NCBI RefSeq assembly: GCF_030867145.1
Contig: NC_134439.1
Span: 6,609,379 to 6,673,378, forward strand
Direction of reading: 5' to 3'
Origin: Opisthocomus hoazin
Taxonomy: Eukaryota > Chordata > Aves > Opisthocomiformes > Opisthocomidae
DNA length: 64,000 bases
In this document: positions 11,501 through 25,481 of the stretch, one piece after another
Numbering within the stretch: the stretch's first letter is position 1
How the letters are laid out: each line of letters starts with the position of its first letter
The notes under the pieces: generated by a model
Told to the model about the DNA's origin: nothing
The model's input: the letters and a program-made list of their open reading frames with translations, nothing else
Databases searched by the model: none
Made by a program: the position numbers and the translations under genes

Positions 11501-14500
11501 TTTGGATTTTTTTTTTTTTTTCCCCAAAAGGATTTTGGTAGGGCTGTGCCTGTGTGCTCCAGCTGCTTCGGAGCATCCTTCCCGGCGTGGGCCTGGGGTT
11601 TGTCTGCCTCCCGCCAGCGCCCCTTGCAGCGGTGCTGCCCGTGACTCTCCCGAGGCCACGGCCAGCATGGGGTGAGCCCTCAAGGTTTACCTGTACGTGC
11701 AGAACACCAGGAGTCATCCCGACGTGTTGCAGAGCGGAATGACCCCTTTGAGTAAACCCCCAAAGAGAAGGTTTTGAGAGATCTGTGGCCAAAATCTGTT
11801 TGGTTCCCGGCCTCTGGCTTAGGTAGAGTAGATCTCAAGAGCACACAGTAGATTATTTCACCTTGGGTGTTTGGCCGTTTGCTTGGCGATATCTTGCATG
11901 AACGTGTAAAAATGATTCAATGTCCATTTGTTGATGCAGACTGAAGGTCAGCCGGCCAAACCAGGATCCTGAACTTCCCAGAGGAAGTCCGTTTGCACTC
12001 CCCCCTTCCCCAAAATACCTCGTGTAGGAGCTGGGGCAGTGCAGTGCTCAGAGCTGGTATCGGTCAGGCAGGTAAGCAGAGACTGACATTTATTTCCTAT
12101 TGTTGGTTTTAAATTTCTGAGGGAGAGAAGAACAGAGTGTTCCATGTGTAGACAAAGGTGCGTGCAGGATGCCCCCGTGGAGTTTGCTTTGGCAGGGTTG
12201 GCTTTGCCACCTGGCGTGGATCAAGGTCTGATGTTTTCTTTTCCTCTTCCCTTGTGAAATGCAAACCCACGTGGGCGATCGCTGATACCCGCAGGGTAAT
12301 CCCGCAGGGAGCTGCAGCCCAGGAGGTCAGCACAGAGAGAACAACCTTGGCTCTTGGAATTTGAGCTGGTTGTTTGAACTGAAGCGTAATATGGTGTATA
12401 GGTTCTCTGCGTTAATTTGATAAATATTAATTGCCAGCATCAAACAAAAAGATGGGATCATGTAGAGACCCCCTTTATAATCCCCCAGCATTAGGAAAGG
12501 CGTGTCGAGGAAGTGCTTTCTTCAGTGTCTTCATAAATTCCAATTTCTTGGGTGACTGAGTGGTAATGTAAACTAAAATACAGCAAGACTTCCAGGTAGA
12601 GCCGTGAGCTTGGCGAGCGGGGCCTGACAGCGCAATCAGTGCAGAAACTTCCCTGCAAATTGGGAGTGAAAAGGAGAAAAATCAACTGGCCGTGGGTGGC
12701 GTGAGGTCTGGGGGCTTTTTGTTCCTGCCGCTGCTGCTCTTTTCAAACAAATGTTAATACTCTGATGTTAGACTTCTGGTGTTGCCACTACGAGCTATTC
12801 CTTCAGCATCCCGACCCCGAAAAGTAGGTATGTGTTGGGGCCACTTGAGGAGCGTCTGGGGCTGGAGGAGGGTTTGCTGTAAGCTTGGCTGTGAAGCTGC
12901 GTGTTGGAAAAACCTCTCCAGACTCCTTCGCCTCCAGAGTTACAACCGTGGATGCCTGGGTTGCTTCAGGACCGCGCTTTCACAGTTTTAATTTTCAGCT
13001 AAATTCTTTTCTTTGGAGTTATCGGCTTCTTTTTTATCAGATTTCTTCTACGTAAAAATCAGAAGAAAAAATGGAGGCGGCCCCATAGCCAGCAAAGGCG
13101 CAAATCGGCAGCGGGAGAAAGCGGCTGAATCCCCATCGCAGGCCCCCAGCCCCAGAGAAGTTGTGGCTGCCCAAGCCCTGGAAGTATTTCACAGCTGGCT
13201 GTCGTGTGGTATCTGCAGGGAAAATCTGCTCCTGGACCACGTTGAAAAGACCCTTGCTGAGATGCTGAAGGCTGCTGGAGGTCCATGCCCTAGGTTGTGG
13301 TGTCTTGGTGCGGGTTGCTTGCTGTAGCCATTGGGTTCAAGCGCACTACTCGTGCCTCGCAGCACGGGGTGGTGTTCAGATTTGGTAAATTGAGGGACGG
13401 GGAGGTGATTCAGAGAGTGCAGGCACTGAGGTCATGGACTGGGAAACAAACACTTCCCATCTTTCAAGCAAAGCTCTTCAGCTTAGTTGGTCTCTGTGAA
13501 TGTCCTCTGCTGAAGCGTTTGCTCCTTCAAAAGCTGAAGCACAGATAATGCCTTTAGAAACCAGCATAAGGGTTCCTGACTCATTCCAAGGCCGATTTCT
13601 TTGGAAACTCTAAACCTGCTTGAGTTGGGGCTTGTAAAGACAAGAGGGAATCTCTTGGGGCTCTCCGGACGCAATCCTGAAGAGTTCTCCAGGATCGCAG
13701 AAGGACGTTAAGTAGAATTTACACCCCATCTCCTTGAAACATTGTGCTATGCACAAGGATAAAACCAGAGTGATGCTGCTAACAAAACTGGAGGAAGTTA
13801 AACGCAGTAGCCAGTCTGGTACCTTTAGAGAGAGAGAATTCTGTGAAGATGCGTGGTTTGGCAAGTCCCTGATAATCTTCTTCAAAGAGAAATGGTGGCA
13901 GGTCATTTAGATCTGTGATCTCTCAAACCAGCAATCCGCCTTTATAGCGTGATGCTCCTGCAACTTCAGGATGCCAAAAAAGGTCTTCTGACAATCTGAC
14001 CAAGGAAATTCTGTGTATTGATGAGAGGGAGGATTTCTGGAGCAGACTATTTACTCACAGGAATGAGACATTCCTTAGAGTGGTGGTACTCGCTTCTGCT
14101 GTCCGTAGTTTAACGTAGAAAATTATATGCTGGAAATGTTTTCAGAAACCTACAAGAATGACTTAAAATGCAGAAAAACAGACTGCAGTTAGCACTTGAT
14201 AAGGTCAATCTATCAGTTTGTAGAAGATTAGTTTCAGAGTTGGGTTGACTGTTATCTATAAATACTAGACAAAAACATTTCCCTCGTTATATGGAATATC
14301 TAGCGCAATTTCTTTACGGCCATTGACACAAAGTCTTGAAATCAGAAGAACAGCCTTGGTCATGTCTGAAATGAGACATTCTTGTTTCATTTCTCAGTCT
14401 TCCAGTCTCAGACCCATCCAGTATCCCAGTCTGACCTGTGCTGCTGATGGAGAGGGGACAGGGAATGCCAGACAGTCCTGCAGCGGTGATAATCTCCCTG

Positions 14501-16999
14501 CTGAACCTTGGGGCAAAACTGCAGAGGGATCTTTTCAGGTCGTTGAGATGAGATCTGCCTGGTGGTGTTCTGAGAGACGGTGACAAAGGAAAGGTCTTTG
14601 AAGTTGTCAGGAGGTGGCCTGGCTCTGGAGCAGACCCGGGGGCAGGAGAGGCTGGGCGATGGGGAGCCTCCAGGTCCCAGGAGACCACGGCTGGCAGGCC
14701 TCCAGCAATATGCATATTTGTCGTGTTTGTGGCTCCCTTCCTCTTTGTCCTGATAATCCGCTGGGATAACCTTGGCCATCGGCACTCTCAGCTGAAGAGC
14801 TGCTGCCTTCGTTGGACAGTAATTAACTGCTGCAGTCTCTGAAGCTACCAAGCGTTTCCAAAGGGCTTAGGAGAAGCCACCTTCTTCCACTTGCTCCGCC
14901 ACCAGCTCTCTGCAAAGACCTTGGCAGGGAGCTCTAAAACCAGCAAAAAAACCCTCCAGTTGTGCCAGGCGGGGCTGTGCTCGCCGCCTGCCTAGCTGGC
15001 CAGTGCCACCCAGAAGCTGAAGTGTTTTTCAGGAGATCAGTCGGAAAAGTGGAATTTCTTCTGGAAACGTCACGTGTCCAGCACCCTTGATGGAGGTCTA
15101 GGAAAGGTTTGTTCATCTGCAATTGGGCTGGAGTCCAAATCTGGCCCTGCCGAGTCTGGTGATCTGCAGTCTTCACGGGAAGGAGTATCGCGGGGGATGA
15201 AATGGAAGGAAGGCCTAGGCAGGGTGAGCAAAGCGATGCTGGTGTTACTTACACGAGTGCTGTGGTCACCAACAATGAGGGTTTTGTGCCAGCCGCTGCC
15301 GCGCACAAAGAGGAGCCCTGGCCCCGATGATGACAACAAACTGGCTGGTGCTCACTGCCAGGGAACAGCAAATCTCCTCTGAAAAGGGAATTTGCCAGCG
15401 TCCGGGTACAAAGAGTCTCCACTTCTCCTTAAACCGTAATATCCTTATTTTCAAATATTTGTCTTGTCAATCTGCTCTTTAGCAGATCCGCAGCTTTCGT
15501 AAGGGCTGTCTCAAATGCCGTGTGTCACTCGGTCAGGGCTGGCCAGGAAACCGGGCACACCACCAGCGCGCAAAGGCGGCGGTGCCTTGGCTGCCATGCT
15601 TGGGTGCGAGCTCAGGCTCTGGGCAGTGCCGGGTGGGACGGGGTCAGGAGGCAGCCTTGGCCTGCGAGAAAGAGAAGAGCACGACCTGTCTGGGACAAAA
15701 CCCAGCGAAGCTGCGTTAAAAAAAATCCCTCTGGTTTGCCTTTGAAAATGGAGCTGATGGAGAAGAGCTGTCGCTGCAGCAGGAGAGGCAGGAGCGTCGG
15801 GTGGGAGCAGGAGGCTGGTGGAGCTTCGGGTCATCTGTGGAGGACAGGGAGAAGATGGTCTGTTGTTTTTTCTCCAGCACTGTGTGAGTGGTTTCGAGTG
15901 AGCTGAGCGTGAGCAGAGGGCAAGTTGCTCCATGCTGGCGTCCGTCGGTTGACCAACGCTCATCAGAATGGCGGGGGTGGAGAACAGGGGGTGGTAGCCC
16001 CACGGTGTGCCTGGCCCGTGGCCCATCGCTCCTCTCCCCACGCCCTGTCCACTCTCGCCCACCTCCCCACCATCCCACAGCGCTCCTGGCTTTTTGCTAT
16101 CCGCTGCTCCTTTCTCGTGCTGTCCAAGAACTGCATTTGCTCTTTTTCTTTAAAAACCATCGTTATGTGAGCGTGGTGCTGCGCTCACCTTCCGCGGGCG
16201 TCACAGCAGATTCACCTGAGCAGCACCAGAGCCCTGCAGAGGCCCTGCCCTGGCTTTGTGTCTGGTTTCATTTTCACTTGATGAAGAAGCTACTTGAGCT
16301 AAACCAAGCTGCTGTTCAGCCACATCGCCAGCTCCGCTTTATCGCTTTTCAAAACAGATTTTGGCTGCGAGCGTGGCTTGGTGCTGGGGTGACACAGCTC
16401 TGGCAGCCCGCGAAGGCAACGCCGAATGTGAGCCCGCCTGCCTGCAGCCGCTCTCTGCCCAGGGCTTTTGCCACCCGAGGAAGGTTAATTTGGCTTCTGG
16501 GTGTTGCCCCCGTGCCAGCCCCCCCGGGCGCACACCTTTGATCAGAGGGTGCAGCTGAACCCCGCGGCAGCGCAAGCCGGCAGCCTCCGTGCGTCGTGCG
16601 CAGAGCAGAGCCGCCGGCGTGCCGACAGCCCTCCCGCAGCCCCCTGGGCGCCTGGCAGCACGGAGGAGTTTTCCAGCAATTCGGGAGGAGGGAAGTGGAG
16701 CGGTTAAATTCTACTGCAGCCTGGGAAGCCGTGGAGACGCGTCCTTGGGAGCGCTGGCGAGGCGGGGGGTTGCAGCATCCCTCCGGGTATCTCGGGAGGG
16801 GGTTTGTGGTGAGCGCCCGTGGCTGGGCGAAGCTGTCCTAAATCCAAGCTCAAAGCATCCCCGGAATTCCGTGGCAAAAATATCTGCCTCGGATTCCCTT
16901 GCGAAGCAGGTGGATAGAAATGTGCTAAGAAAAAAGCTGACACAGAGCAAGCGCTGCGCCCTCTCTCTCTGTAGCCAGAGGCAGCGTTGACCATCAATC
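8571..16999 (+). other. MYO1D: MYO1D intron, no recognisable gene
   Basis: No exon, CR1 fragment or RNA gene is recognised. A short pentanucleotide array (RTATG, five units) is at 9,851-9,875, and a run of 15 T is at 11,507-11,521. A GC-rich, CpG-containing patch lies near 8,860-9,270 and another near 9,380-9,560. Either could be a regulatory island, but neither shows a gene. Confidence 0.55.
9851..9875. repeat. Pentanucleotide microsatellite (RTATG)5
   Basis: Five consecutive 5-base units, GTATG twice and then ATATG three times. A short intronic simple repeat with no evident role. Confidence 0.85.
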
Positions 17000-18050
17000 A
17001 CCATCGCTACAGCAACTTATTACTTGACATTTTATTAACAAGAAGCCCATTTATGGCTTGAAAATGCTTATTCACGAAATCTGTTTGCACTTAAGATTAT
17101 ATAAGGAGGCACACGCTGTATCGCCTTCACATTATCCAAACCCAATGACTCATTAAATTTAACCAGAGCGGGCGCTGAAGCAGCACGTGCTGTGTTAAAG
17201 CCGTCTTAATTTCCAGTGTTCTGTTTCCCCTGCTGTGGCTTGTGCCCCCAGTTTTCAAATCTTGTCATCCAAGTGTTAATTTAATTTCTTCTGTCTAGTG
17301 GCACAAGGGCAGGCGGGCTGGAATAGTCTATTTTGGGCTTTTAAAAGCCATCTTTGACCTAAAAAAAAAAAATCAAAGTTTGTTGGAAGATGATTTTTCT
17401 GGACTCTTCATTTGCCAGAGGCATTTTGCCCCAGGTAATTAGCATTAACCTTGAGAGTACAGGCTGCTTATTTCAAGCATTTTTCCATAGTAAAACCAGA
17501 AAGGTTAAAAGAATCAGGGAAGGTAGGGTTTCAGCTGTATTTATTCTAGTCTGAGATCAGTTTGTAAATATAACTCGAAAACTGCCAACGCTTGTTAATT
17601 GTTCTTGTTAATACTTTGTGATCTGCCCATGATTTTACTAAATCAAGTTGTTCAGTTAGTAATCAAACTAATCACAGTACTTCAGAATTCTTTTAATTTG
17701 AAGTCGCTTTAGACGCTGCAGAGTTAAGAACCGTGCTGTAAGCTCATTGTCACAGGAGCTTGCTGCATACTTGCAGTTTAAAAGAAACAGCATTTTGATT
17801 TGGGTTTAGTAAACCGGTGGAAAACCGGCAGTAAATCTCTGTGGCAAATTGGATGCATTATTCTGGATTTTGAGAACAATTGAAATGGAAAGTATTGACT
17901 AGGCATAGGTTTAATTTAGGTTTTAATGATCATTTTTGGATAAGTACTCTTTAAATCCCTCCTACAAAGCAATCAACACTCCAGAGGTAAAATTCCGCCC
18001 CTAGGAATTGAGGAGGAGGCAGCTTTAAATAGCCCAGCACCCTCTGCTCC
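17000..18050. promoter_or_regulatory. AT-rich, ORF-free block; candidate conserved noncoding element
   Basis: This is the longest stretch of the left 40 kb without any open frame above 60 codons. It is clearly richer in A and T than its flanks. It carries many short motifs typical of vertebrate enhancers: an AP-1-like TGACTCA followed by TTAAAT near 17,148, repeated TTAAT and TAATTA-type homeodomain cores, and CACGTG-like and CATTTAT strings. No repeat family is recognised. That it is a conserved enhancer is only an inference from composition, because no alignment could be made. Confidence 0.3.
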
Positions 18051-21000
18051 CTTTTGTCTGTGTCCTTGTGCAACCAGGCAGCAGACAGCTCATCCTCTTT
18101 GTTTTTTCATCTCCTTTGGATCCTGCAGATGAGCAGAAGAGATAAAGGAAGGAGTCTCCACTGGCGGATCAGCCCCGAGCCTAGCGTTTCAGCGGGAGGA
18201 GATGCGGGCAGTTCCTCCAGTCCTCCTGGAGCTGAAGGCTCTGCCCTCAGGTCTGAAACCAGCTGGGTGTCCCTCTTGGCCAAGAGCCGTGGCCGTACCC
18301 TGCCCCGGCCTCCCCGAGCGTCCTGGCTCAGGAGCTGCTCCGGGCGTCAGGGGTGAGCTCTGGCACGTCCCTGTCTCTGGAGAGCACCGCGGTGGCTGCC
18401 TCCGCACAGCAGTAAAGCCATCGGCCCTTTCCATTTTCCCAGCTTTATATTTTGGCGCCGGTCTGGGGGTGCAGGAGGTGCTCCCCTTCGCAGCGGCCTG
18501 CCTCCGTCCCAGCTGATGAGGGCTATTCCTTCTGAAGCTTTTCTGTCCCATCTTGGCTCCAACGTTTGTGGAGCTGGTAGGCGGGGGATGTCAAGCAGTC
18601 CTGTGTCTGGAAGCCACTAGGAAAATCTTAAATTCGTCACTAGGACAAACATCTCCTTGTCCTGAAAGGCTGTGAGGTGGCAGCTAGTAGGCAACAACTG
18701 TTTTTCACAAGTTGTCCTCTGCTGATGCCTTCAGCCAGCGCTGGCCCTGAGCAGCCTCCCCGAGCCGTCAGCTATAACAGGGTTTCCTTGCTGTCCCAAA
18801 ATTAGATCTGAGTTTCAAGTTGGCCCTACCTGGGATGCGGGCTGGAGCAGGCGACCTTCAGGGATCCCCTCTGGCCTGAATTATTCTGCGAGCTCCTTTG
18901 GCAGGGTCCAGCGGCGGAAGAGCAGGCAGTGCGAGACTGAGCCGGGGTCCCCTGGGAGCAGACCTAGCTGGAGCACCGCTCGCTTTCTGGGTCAGGCAGA
19001 AGCTGGGCGCGCGGCGGGGGGCCCATGTGCACATTCAGCCGCGGGCGAGTGGCTCAGTCTCGTCGATAACAGCTCTTCTGGACAGCTGAACAGTATTGAC
19101 GGGCAGCAGGAACCGCTCATCCTCCAGAGCTGGAAAAATAACCTGTAGCCAGTGAATGAAAAATGCATGAAAAAAGCTGGGGAGGCATCTCGGGCTCTCC
19201 TGCCCTGAGAGAGCAGCACGGCAGGGACAGGTACCAGCAGGAGTGTGCTGTTGAGGTTTTCAAATTCATCACAAGCCCTGGATCTCTGTAGGGTTTTTTC
19301 TTCCTGCTCTGACCTTTGCATGTAGAAGCTAAAGGGGAATTTTTGGAAAATCCCTTTTGAGGTTGTCAGTCTACTCATTGCCAAACTGCAGCCCATCACT
19401 TGCCTGGTGGCTTCTGCTTGTCAAGTAAAGCTGGAAAGCTGAAAACAGACTGAGGGAGAGTCAGCAGCCGTGGCAGGTGTTAATGTCACACATCTGTAGT
19501 GCTCACGCTGTGAAGAAGCGTACCCAAATAGCGTGATGCTTTGAAGGTGCGAGCCAGCTGGCTCCAGAGCCGGTGGCCGCGCGAGTCCATAGTGCGGCTG
19601 GGGCTGGGCTGCGGTTTCCTCTGCGAAAGAGGATGCCGAGCGGCTGGGTGCCGGCGGAGAGGGACGCGAGCTGCTCTGCAGTTTGGCTGGCTTCCCCCCA
19701 GGTAAATGTCTGCAGGACGGGAGGCTCCAGTTCTCCTCTCAAGCTCAACTGGGAGTGCTGGATCAGTAGGGCAGGTTGGGGATTTTGCAGCAGACCAAGA
19801 GAGAGCATGTGAAGATGGTTCTGGCTGTAATAGGAAGAGCACATGGATGCTTTCAGCAGTGAAAATAACGACTAATAGCCCAGCCCAGACTAACTGCATC
19901 CTTATTATACTTCTGAGATTCTGTTGAACAGCAGCAGGAGCTGAAGTGAAACTTGTGGTCCGTATAAAGCCAAGCACTGTGCGACAGCTTCGGGCGCGCT
20001 CCTGTCCCGGGCTGCAAATTAGAGGAGCAGTTAGCGCCGTTCCACGGTAATATCTCATCTGCTTCAGGATTTTTTCAATTCCGAAAAGCAACTGGCTTCT
20101 TTTAAATTTATGGTGTATGCACAGGGGATTTTTTTGTTTGTTTGTGGCTTTGAACAAATTGTGTTTTCTAGTTCTGCCTGCTGTTGGTGAATGTTTTCAT
20201 GGAGGGCTGGGAGGAAGCTGTGCGCCTGGCTGCCCAATGCGACTTTGGGGAGGAGAAAGGGTGCAAGGCAGCCAGTGAGTAAACTTCTCTTTCCTCTGAT
20301 CACTTCTTTGAATGTCTCATGTCTTTTATCACGCAGGCAAGCGGCTAGCGTGCTTGTGTCTGAGGAGACTGCAGAAGGGGGTTTTGGCAGAGCAGGGACC
20401 GGCAGCCCTGCCTCTCGTGCTGCCCAGCCCAATTTCATCCAGGATGCCTTTGAAATTTAATACAGCTCTTCAGCGTGCTTCCTTACGCTGCTGTTAACAG
20501 CTGCTCTGACTGGCGTAGGGCGGCTGGGCTCCGGCTCCAGCGTACTCTGGAGAATGGTTTGGAAGTCATTGGCCATGCTGTCGCCGGTTGACTTTCCATG
20601 TTAGGCTGTTAATCAGCTCCTGTTACCACTTGCTCCTTTATCTCAAGTGGAAGCTATCTCGGGAGCAGATCTAGAGTGCGTAGGGTTCAGTTATATGGTT
20701 TGTCTGTGTGAGGGGAAGATGTGATAATTAGCCCGTGGTTACCCACGGAGCAGAGCAAAGCGTGCAGGGTGAGCTTTTCCTTCCCCTCACTTCACACCTC
20801 TGTTTTCAAACCCTTAATCCGAATAATGGTAAGCGTTTGGATGTGTGACTTGTCCCCTTGGCCAAGACGACTGAGGCACTTGTTACAGTGGGGCTGATTT
20901 GGCGTCACGGGACATTGTGCTTGTGCAGCAAGCTGCTGTAGCCCCTGCCTGGGGTGGGCAGAAGCACCTGCAAAAAAGCGAGGGTGCCGGGTTGCCTCGC

Positions 21001-24000
21001 GTTTGCAGGGCTCTGCACTCTGGGAGCTTTTGCCTGTGTGTGCAGCAGTGACCGCCTTTATAAAGCCAAAATCAGACTTGGTTTTGATTGAAGTAACACA
21101 CAAAAAAATGCAGCTTTGAAAGTTGTAGCAGGCCTTGCGGGCTGACGAGTGCTGGCGGCAGCCTCGCCCGGCGGGAACCAGCTCGTTCCCAGGCAGACGC
21201 TCTCTGGGGACCTGAGGCTTTGGTCCTGCTCCTGTATCATGACATCTTCCCCAGGGACTGAACCTCACCTCTCATCCTGCAACAGCGCACGTGGGCCACA
21301 GTTTCAGAGAGCTCAGAGATGATGGAGGCTATGGAAAACCATTGCGAAGGTTTTATTTGTGAGTGTAGAGCTGCGGATTATTAAGCTTTAATTCTGCTGA
21401 CTTTTTGCTGGCAGCAGCTCAGTTCCTTGTGGGAGGGACAGAGAGAGCAGAAGAGTAAGAAGCAGCTCCAATTAGTGACCTAAGTGTTTACACTGGCTAA
21501 GGAGCGCTTAATTACCTGTCAGCAGCTTGCTTTCTCCTGGTCACAAGTGTTTACACATGGAGCCAGTGATTCCAGCTGTTTCCCTCCTGTGCGGCAGGAA
21601 TTCAGAGATAATGATGTGCAGCAATTTAAAGGTAGCTCGCTCTTCCCTGAATACAAGTGCCACGTGAAGATGCATGCACCCAGGAGAGAGTCAAGTGAGT
21701 AGCATGACCTTTGGGAAACGCTGGTTTAAAAAGAGACTTTGTCTCCTTTCAGCATCGGGACCAGGGCATGTTAATAGCACGCCACGAGCTCGACCTCGCT
21801 GCGTGTGAGCAGGGCTGCCGAGGCAGTGCCATGCAGAAGCAGATTTATAAGCTGTCAGGCCATTTTCAGGTGGGATTTTTGCAGACTGCCTCGCTAAGTA
21901 GCTCGCGCTGGCTGCCATGCGGCGCTGCACCCGACCTGGCAGCGGTGGGTTTGCTGTGACCTCTGGTTCTCCGTGATCTGAAGAAGCCGGATGGCTCTCC
22001 GTGTCTGTGGCAGGATTTTAGCCCCTTGCATGAGTTAAGGAGGGCTTTCATTGCTCTCAAGGTCAGGCAGACTCATCCTAATTGTCTGACCTAATCACTC
22101 GCACTGCACAAGTCATGGAAGTTCACCCAGCAATGTGGAAGATTGCTTAATACCCAGCTCTTGGCGTAGCAGGGACGGCGTCACCCAGCTCATCGCCCTG
22201 ATGAGCAGGATCTGCACCAAGCCAGGCGAGATCAGGAGAGCATTAGCGCTTTCCTCCCGAGGGGTCGCACCTACGCTCCCTCCTTTTGATCCTCTGGCTT
22301 TGCGTGGCGGGTTTTTAGTTTTGTGTACAGCACATTTCCAAGCTCCGTGGTCCACTGACCTCGCGCTCGTGCTTTAAGAGCTCTGACTGCTGCATCATCC
22401 TGCCGTCGTCTCTTTATTTCTAGCTGCTCTATGAACAGATGCGCTGGGTGTTGTCAGCTGCTTTCCTATCGGTATATTCTGCATATAGATCTGTGGAGCC
22501 AGAGAAGAGAAGCTCTGGGACTGCGAAGGGGAAGAAGACCGGCTCACCCGACTGCAGACAGGAAGGGAGAATCATGGGACTCCGGACAGATCGGTTTCGC
22601 AAAAAGATTGGTTTTATCTTATTTACTGAACCCCTCATCAGCTGCCTCTGTCACTCACAAACCAAAGATTACCTTGCAAAAATCCAAGGTGCTCAGGTGC
22701 AGTTTTCAAGCTAGATGGAAAAACATTTGTTGTTTGTGATGTTAGCGGAAAGTATTTGAAAGTATGAAGGTGAGTGTAAGATAGTCCTCTTGCAAGTTAT
22801 GTCTGGAGATGGGGAATTAATTTGCCATTTGGTAGCGCTGCCGTGGAGCTCTGCAGCTAGCTCACGTGCAGGCGTATCCTGCGAGACTAGAGGAACGAGG
22901 CTTTTGCCAGAGATTATTTAACAGTGGTGGCATCTTATCTTGTCACTGCAATGGCTCTTCAGAAAACATATAGGAAGCCTCTTGAAATGATGTGATAGCA
23001 TTGGAACAAAGAGTTAATCTATTACTAGTGGAAGCATTCGCTTTGCAACTCATTTTTCCCCATGCGCAGCTCAATTTTTCAATTTATCACAGAGAGCAAT
23101 GTGAAAGATTTAACTCTGGTAAGCCCAGAGGAGGATGGAAGCTGATTAGAAACTGGGGTGGGGGAAGATATTTTGCTCAGCTGGAATGACTGCAGCAAAA
23201 TAAATTAATACTGAGTGCTTGAGCCATAGATATTTGATTTGTTAATGGCTTTAGCTCTGCAGGCATTTGGTTGATGTAGCAAATTTCTCGGTGCCATGTG
23301 TAAATCTGCTGATTTCTCCTAGCATAGACTCTGAAATATAGAAGCATAAAATATTGATGATTCTGCCTACTATAAGATGGATGTGATAATGGTAAGCCTA
23401 CCACCGCTTGGTACCTCCAAACAGCATTTGATACGGCTCGGGGATTGTGGGTGTTCATCCTTGCCACAGCCCTGTGAAGTGATCAGTGTCCCCGTTCGAC
23501 TGGAAGCTGAAGGATAGATGATGCCGGGTCTTATTCATAGAATAACTCCATTTTGCCAAACTTGCCTGTATTTGGAGAAGTTTCTATAGGAGCGCAAGGC
23601 TCCGGTTTCCTGCGGCGGTTTGTCGCGCAGTGCCCGGGGGGTGCTGGCGAAGGAGAGGGCTGAGCCCGGAGGCAGGAGGGTCCCGAGCTGTTCGGTGCGA
23701 CGGCGACGTTGTTGGAGCCGCTGCAGTGGTGCCGCCCGTGACTGCCGGTACCGACAGCCCTTGGCGTCAGTGCCGGTCTGCGTGAAGCGGCCGGTCGGGG
23801 GTGGGAGGGAAAGCGGCTCAGCCACAGAGACAGCGTGTGAGTGAAAACTGTACCCTCCGCTGCAAGGAAAGGTAGGAAGAAGGATCGATTTGTTTGCAGC
23901 TGAGAATGCAAACTGTGCCAGACAGTAATTAAAAGCATTTCGCTGTGCCCAGTAACGTGTCTGCGCTCAAAAGCTCGCATCCTGAGCCCGCTCGGGCACA

Positions 24001-25481
24001 GACCCCTGTTTACGCTGGGGAGATGGAGGGCACCGACTGCCCCGCTGCCGGGTCGCCAGCAGTCGCTCAGCCCTCGGCCGGCGCTCGCCAGCGTTGCTCT
24101 CCGTTGGCTCTGAATCACCTCTTGCGCCTTCCCCGGGCCTCGCCTTGCTGAAAGCTGCGTGATGGGCGATCGCTGAGAAGCCGGTCGAATCGGGCAGGGG
24201 TGTTGCTGCAGACGGTGATTTCTGACGTGAGCTCACCCTGCCTGCTGAGCAACAAGTTGCATTTCAGGCAGTGGGGATGTGCTGTGTTTCCAGGCTGGGT
24301 AGCTGACGATAAATGTTGCAGTGTGTACATCCACGCTGTGTTTACATAGGTGTTGTCCTCTGGAGTCACCTAATACCCTGAAATGAAAATTATACCTTGT
24401 TGCAATGAAAATGCAAATGCTGATATAGTGGGAGTCAGCCTGGTAATGCGCATTTCCCCTCCAAACCTCTAATTTCTGTAAGCAAAAATCTTTTTGTTTA
24501 TGCACCTGTTTTTCATGCTGGCTTTGCCACAAGGAAAAGTATTTTTCACATGATCCAACATGGTTATTTCAGCTATTTCTGCAAATCCAAACTTCTTGTT
24601 GAATAAGTTAGGCAAAGGAAAAGCAGAAATAGGTCAGGTATTTAAATAAGACGTAGTTGTCTCTCTTCACAGCAAGTTGCCTTTTTTCCTGCCTGTGTGA
24701 ATTGTGCTAATGTATCAGAGAATAAAGGACGAGAGAACAAAGGCAAGCAGAAGTGCCAGCGTTTTTATTCTGGGATTGCAGCTTCAGAGCCCTTTACTTG
24801 GCAGAAGTGATACCGAGACCACGCTGGAACATCTCAGCAAATGCTCCTGAAATAATAAAGACTGAATTGGCTGCCCAGCATCTCTGAACACACAAGATCC
24901 ACTTAAACTCCTGCCTGTCATTTTGCTCTCGCATACAATTTTTATTTCCCGGTATGGCCTAAGTCCTGGTTCTAAGAAGCGTGCTTGATGCCTTGCAGGG
25001 CATCATGAATCCGTAATCTTAAGGACACACAGCGAAAGTTTGGTGCTCTTAGGAATCATCGAGCTTGAAATGCAGAGAAGTCGGCTGCCTTTCATCATTA
25101 GTCATAGGGTGATATTTTTCAGCTCGGTTCTTTGTTCCGGGGAGTGCCTGTGGCTGATACCAAGCTCCTGGCAGGTCGGCTGTCACGTTGTTTTAGGCTA
25201 ATCTGACTGCTCTTGGTCCTTGGAGAGGACGTTAGGAGGCCAGAATCCAGTTCCCTTTTAAATACCTGCGTGGTACTGTCTGCTACTGGAAGGACGTTGT
25301 TTCAAGCCTGTGAAGCTTTGCGATGGAAGGAAAGTCTTTCTTATAAAATCCGCCTCATCGTTTGTTCTCCCCAGGCCACGCGTCTCCAAACCTGACTCGC
25401 CCCGATGCTTCCGGCTGGAACCGTAGTGACTTTCATCCCGCCTGAAGTTCGATTAGACCCCACGTGTTTCACTGGGATGCT
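18051..25481 (+). other. MYO1D: MYO1D intron, no recognisable gene
   Basis: No exon or RNA gene is recognised. A weak MIR-like relic lies near 23,440-23,520. Open frames on both strands are short, do not resemble known proteins and have no supported splice sites. Confidence 0.5.
23440..23520 (-). mobile_element. MIR-like SINE relic (low confidence)
   Basis: The stretch reads like the antisense of the MIR core SINE: a CACAGCCCTGTGAAGT block (matching the 'cacaac-ccctatgaggt' segment), then TCCCC, then a divergent GAAGCTGAAGG block where MIR has 'gaggaaactgagg'. MIRs are ancient and rare in birds, so strong decay is expected. A chance resemblance cannot be excluded. Confidence 0.4.
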
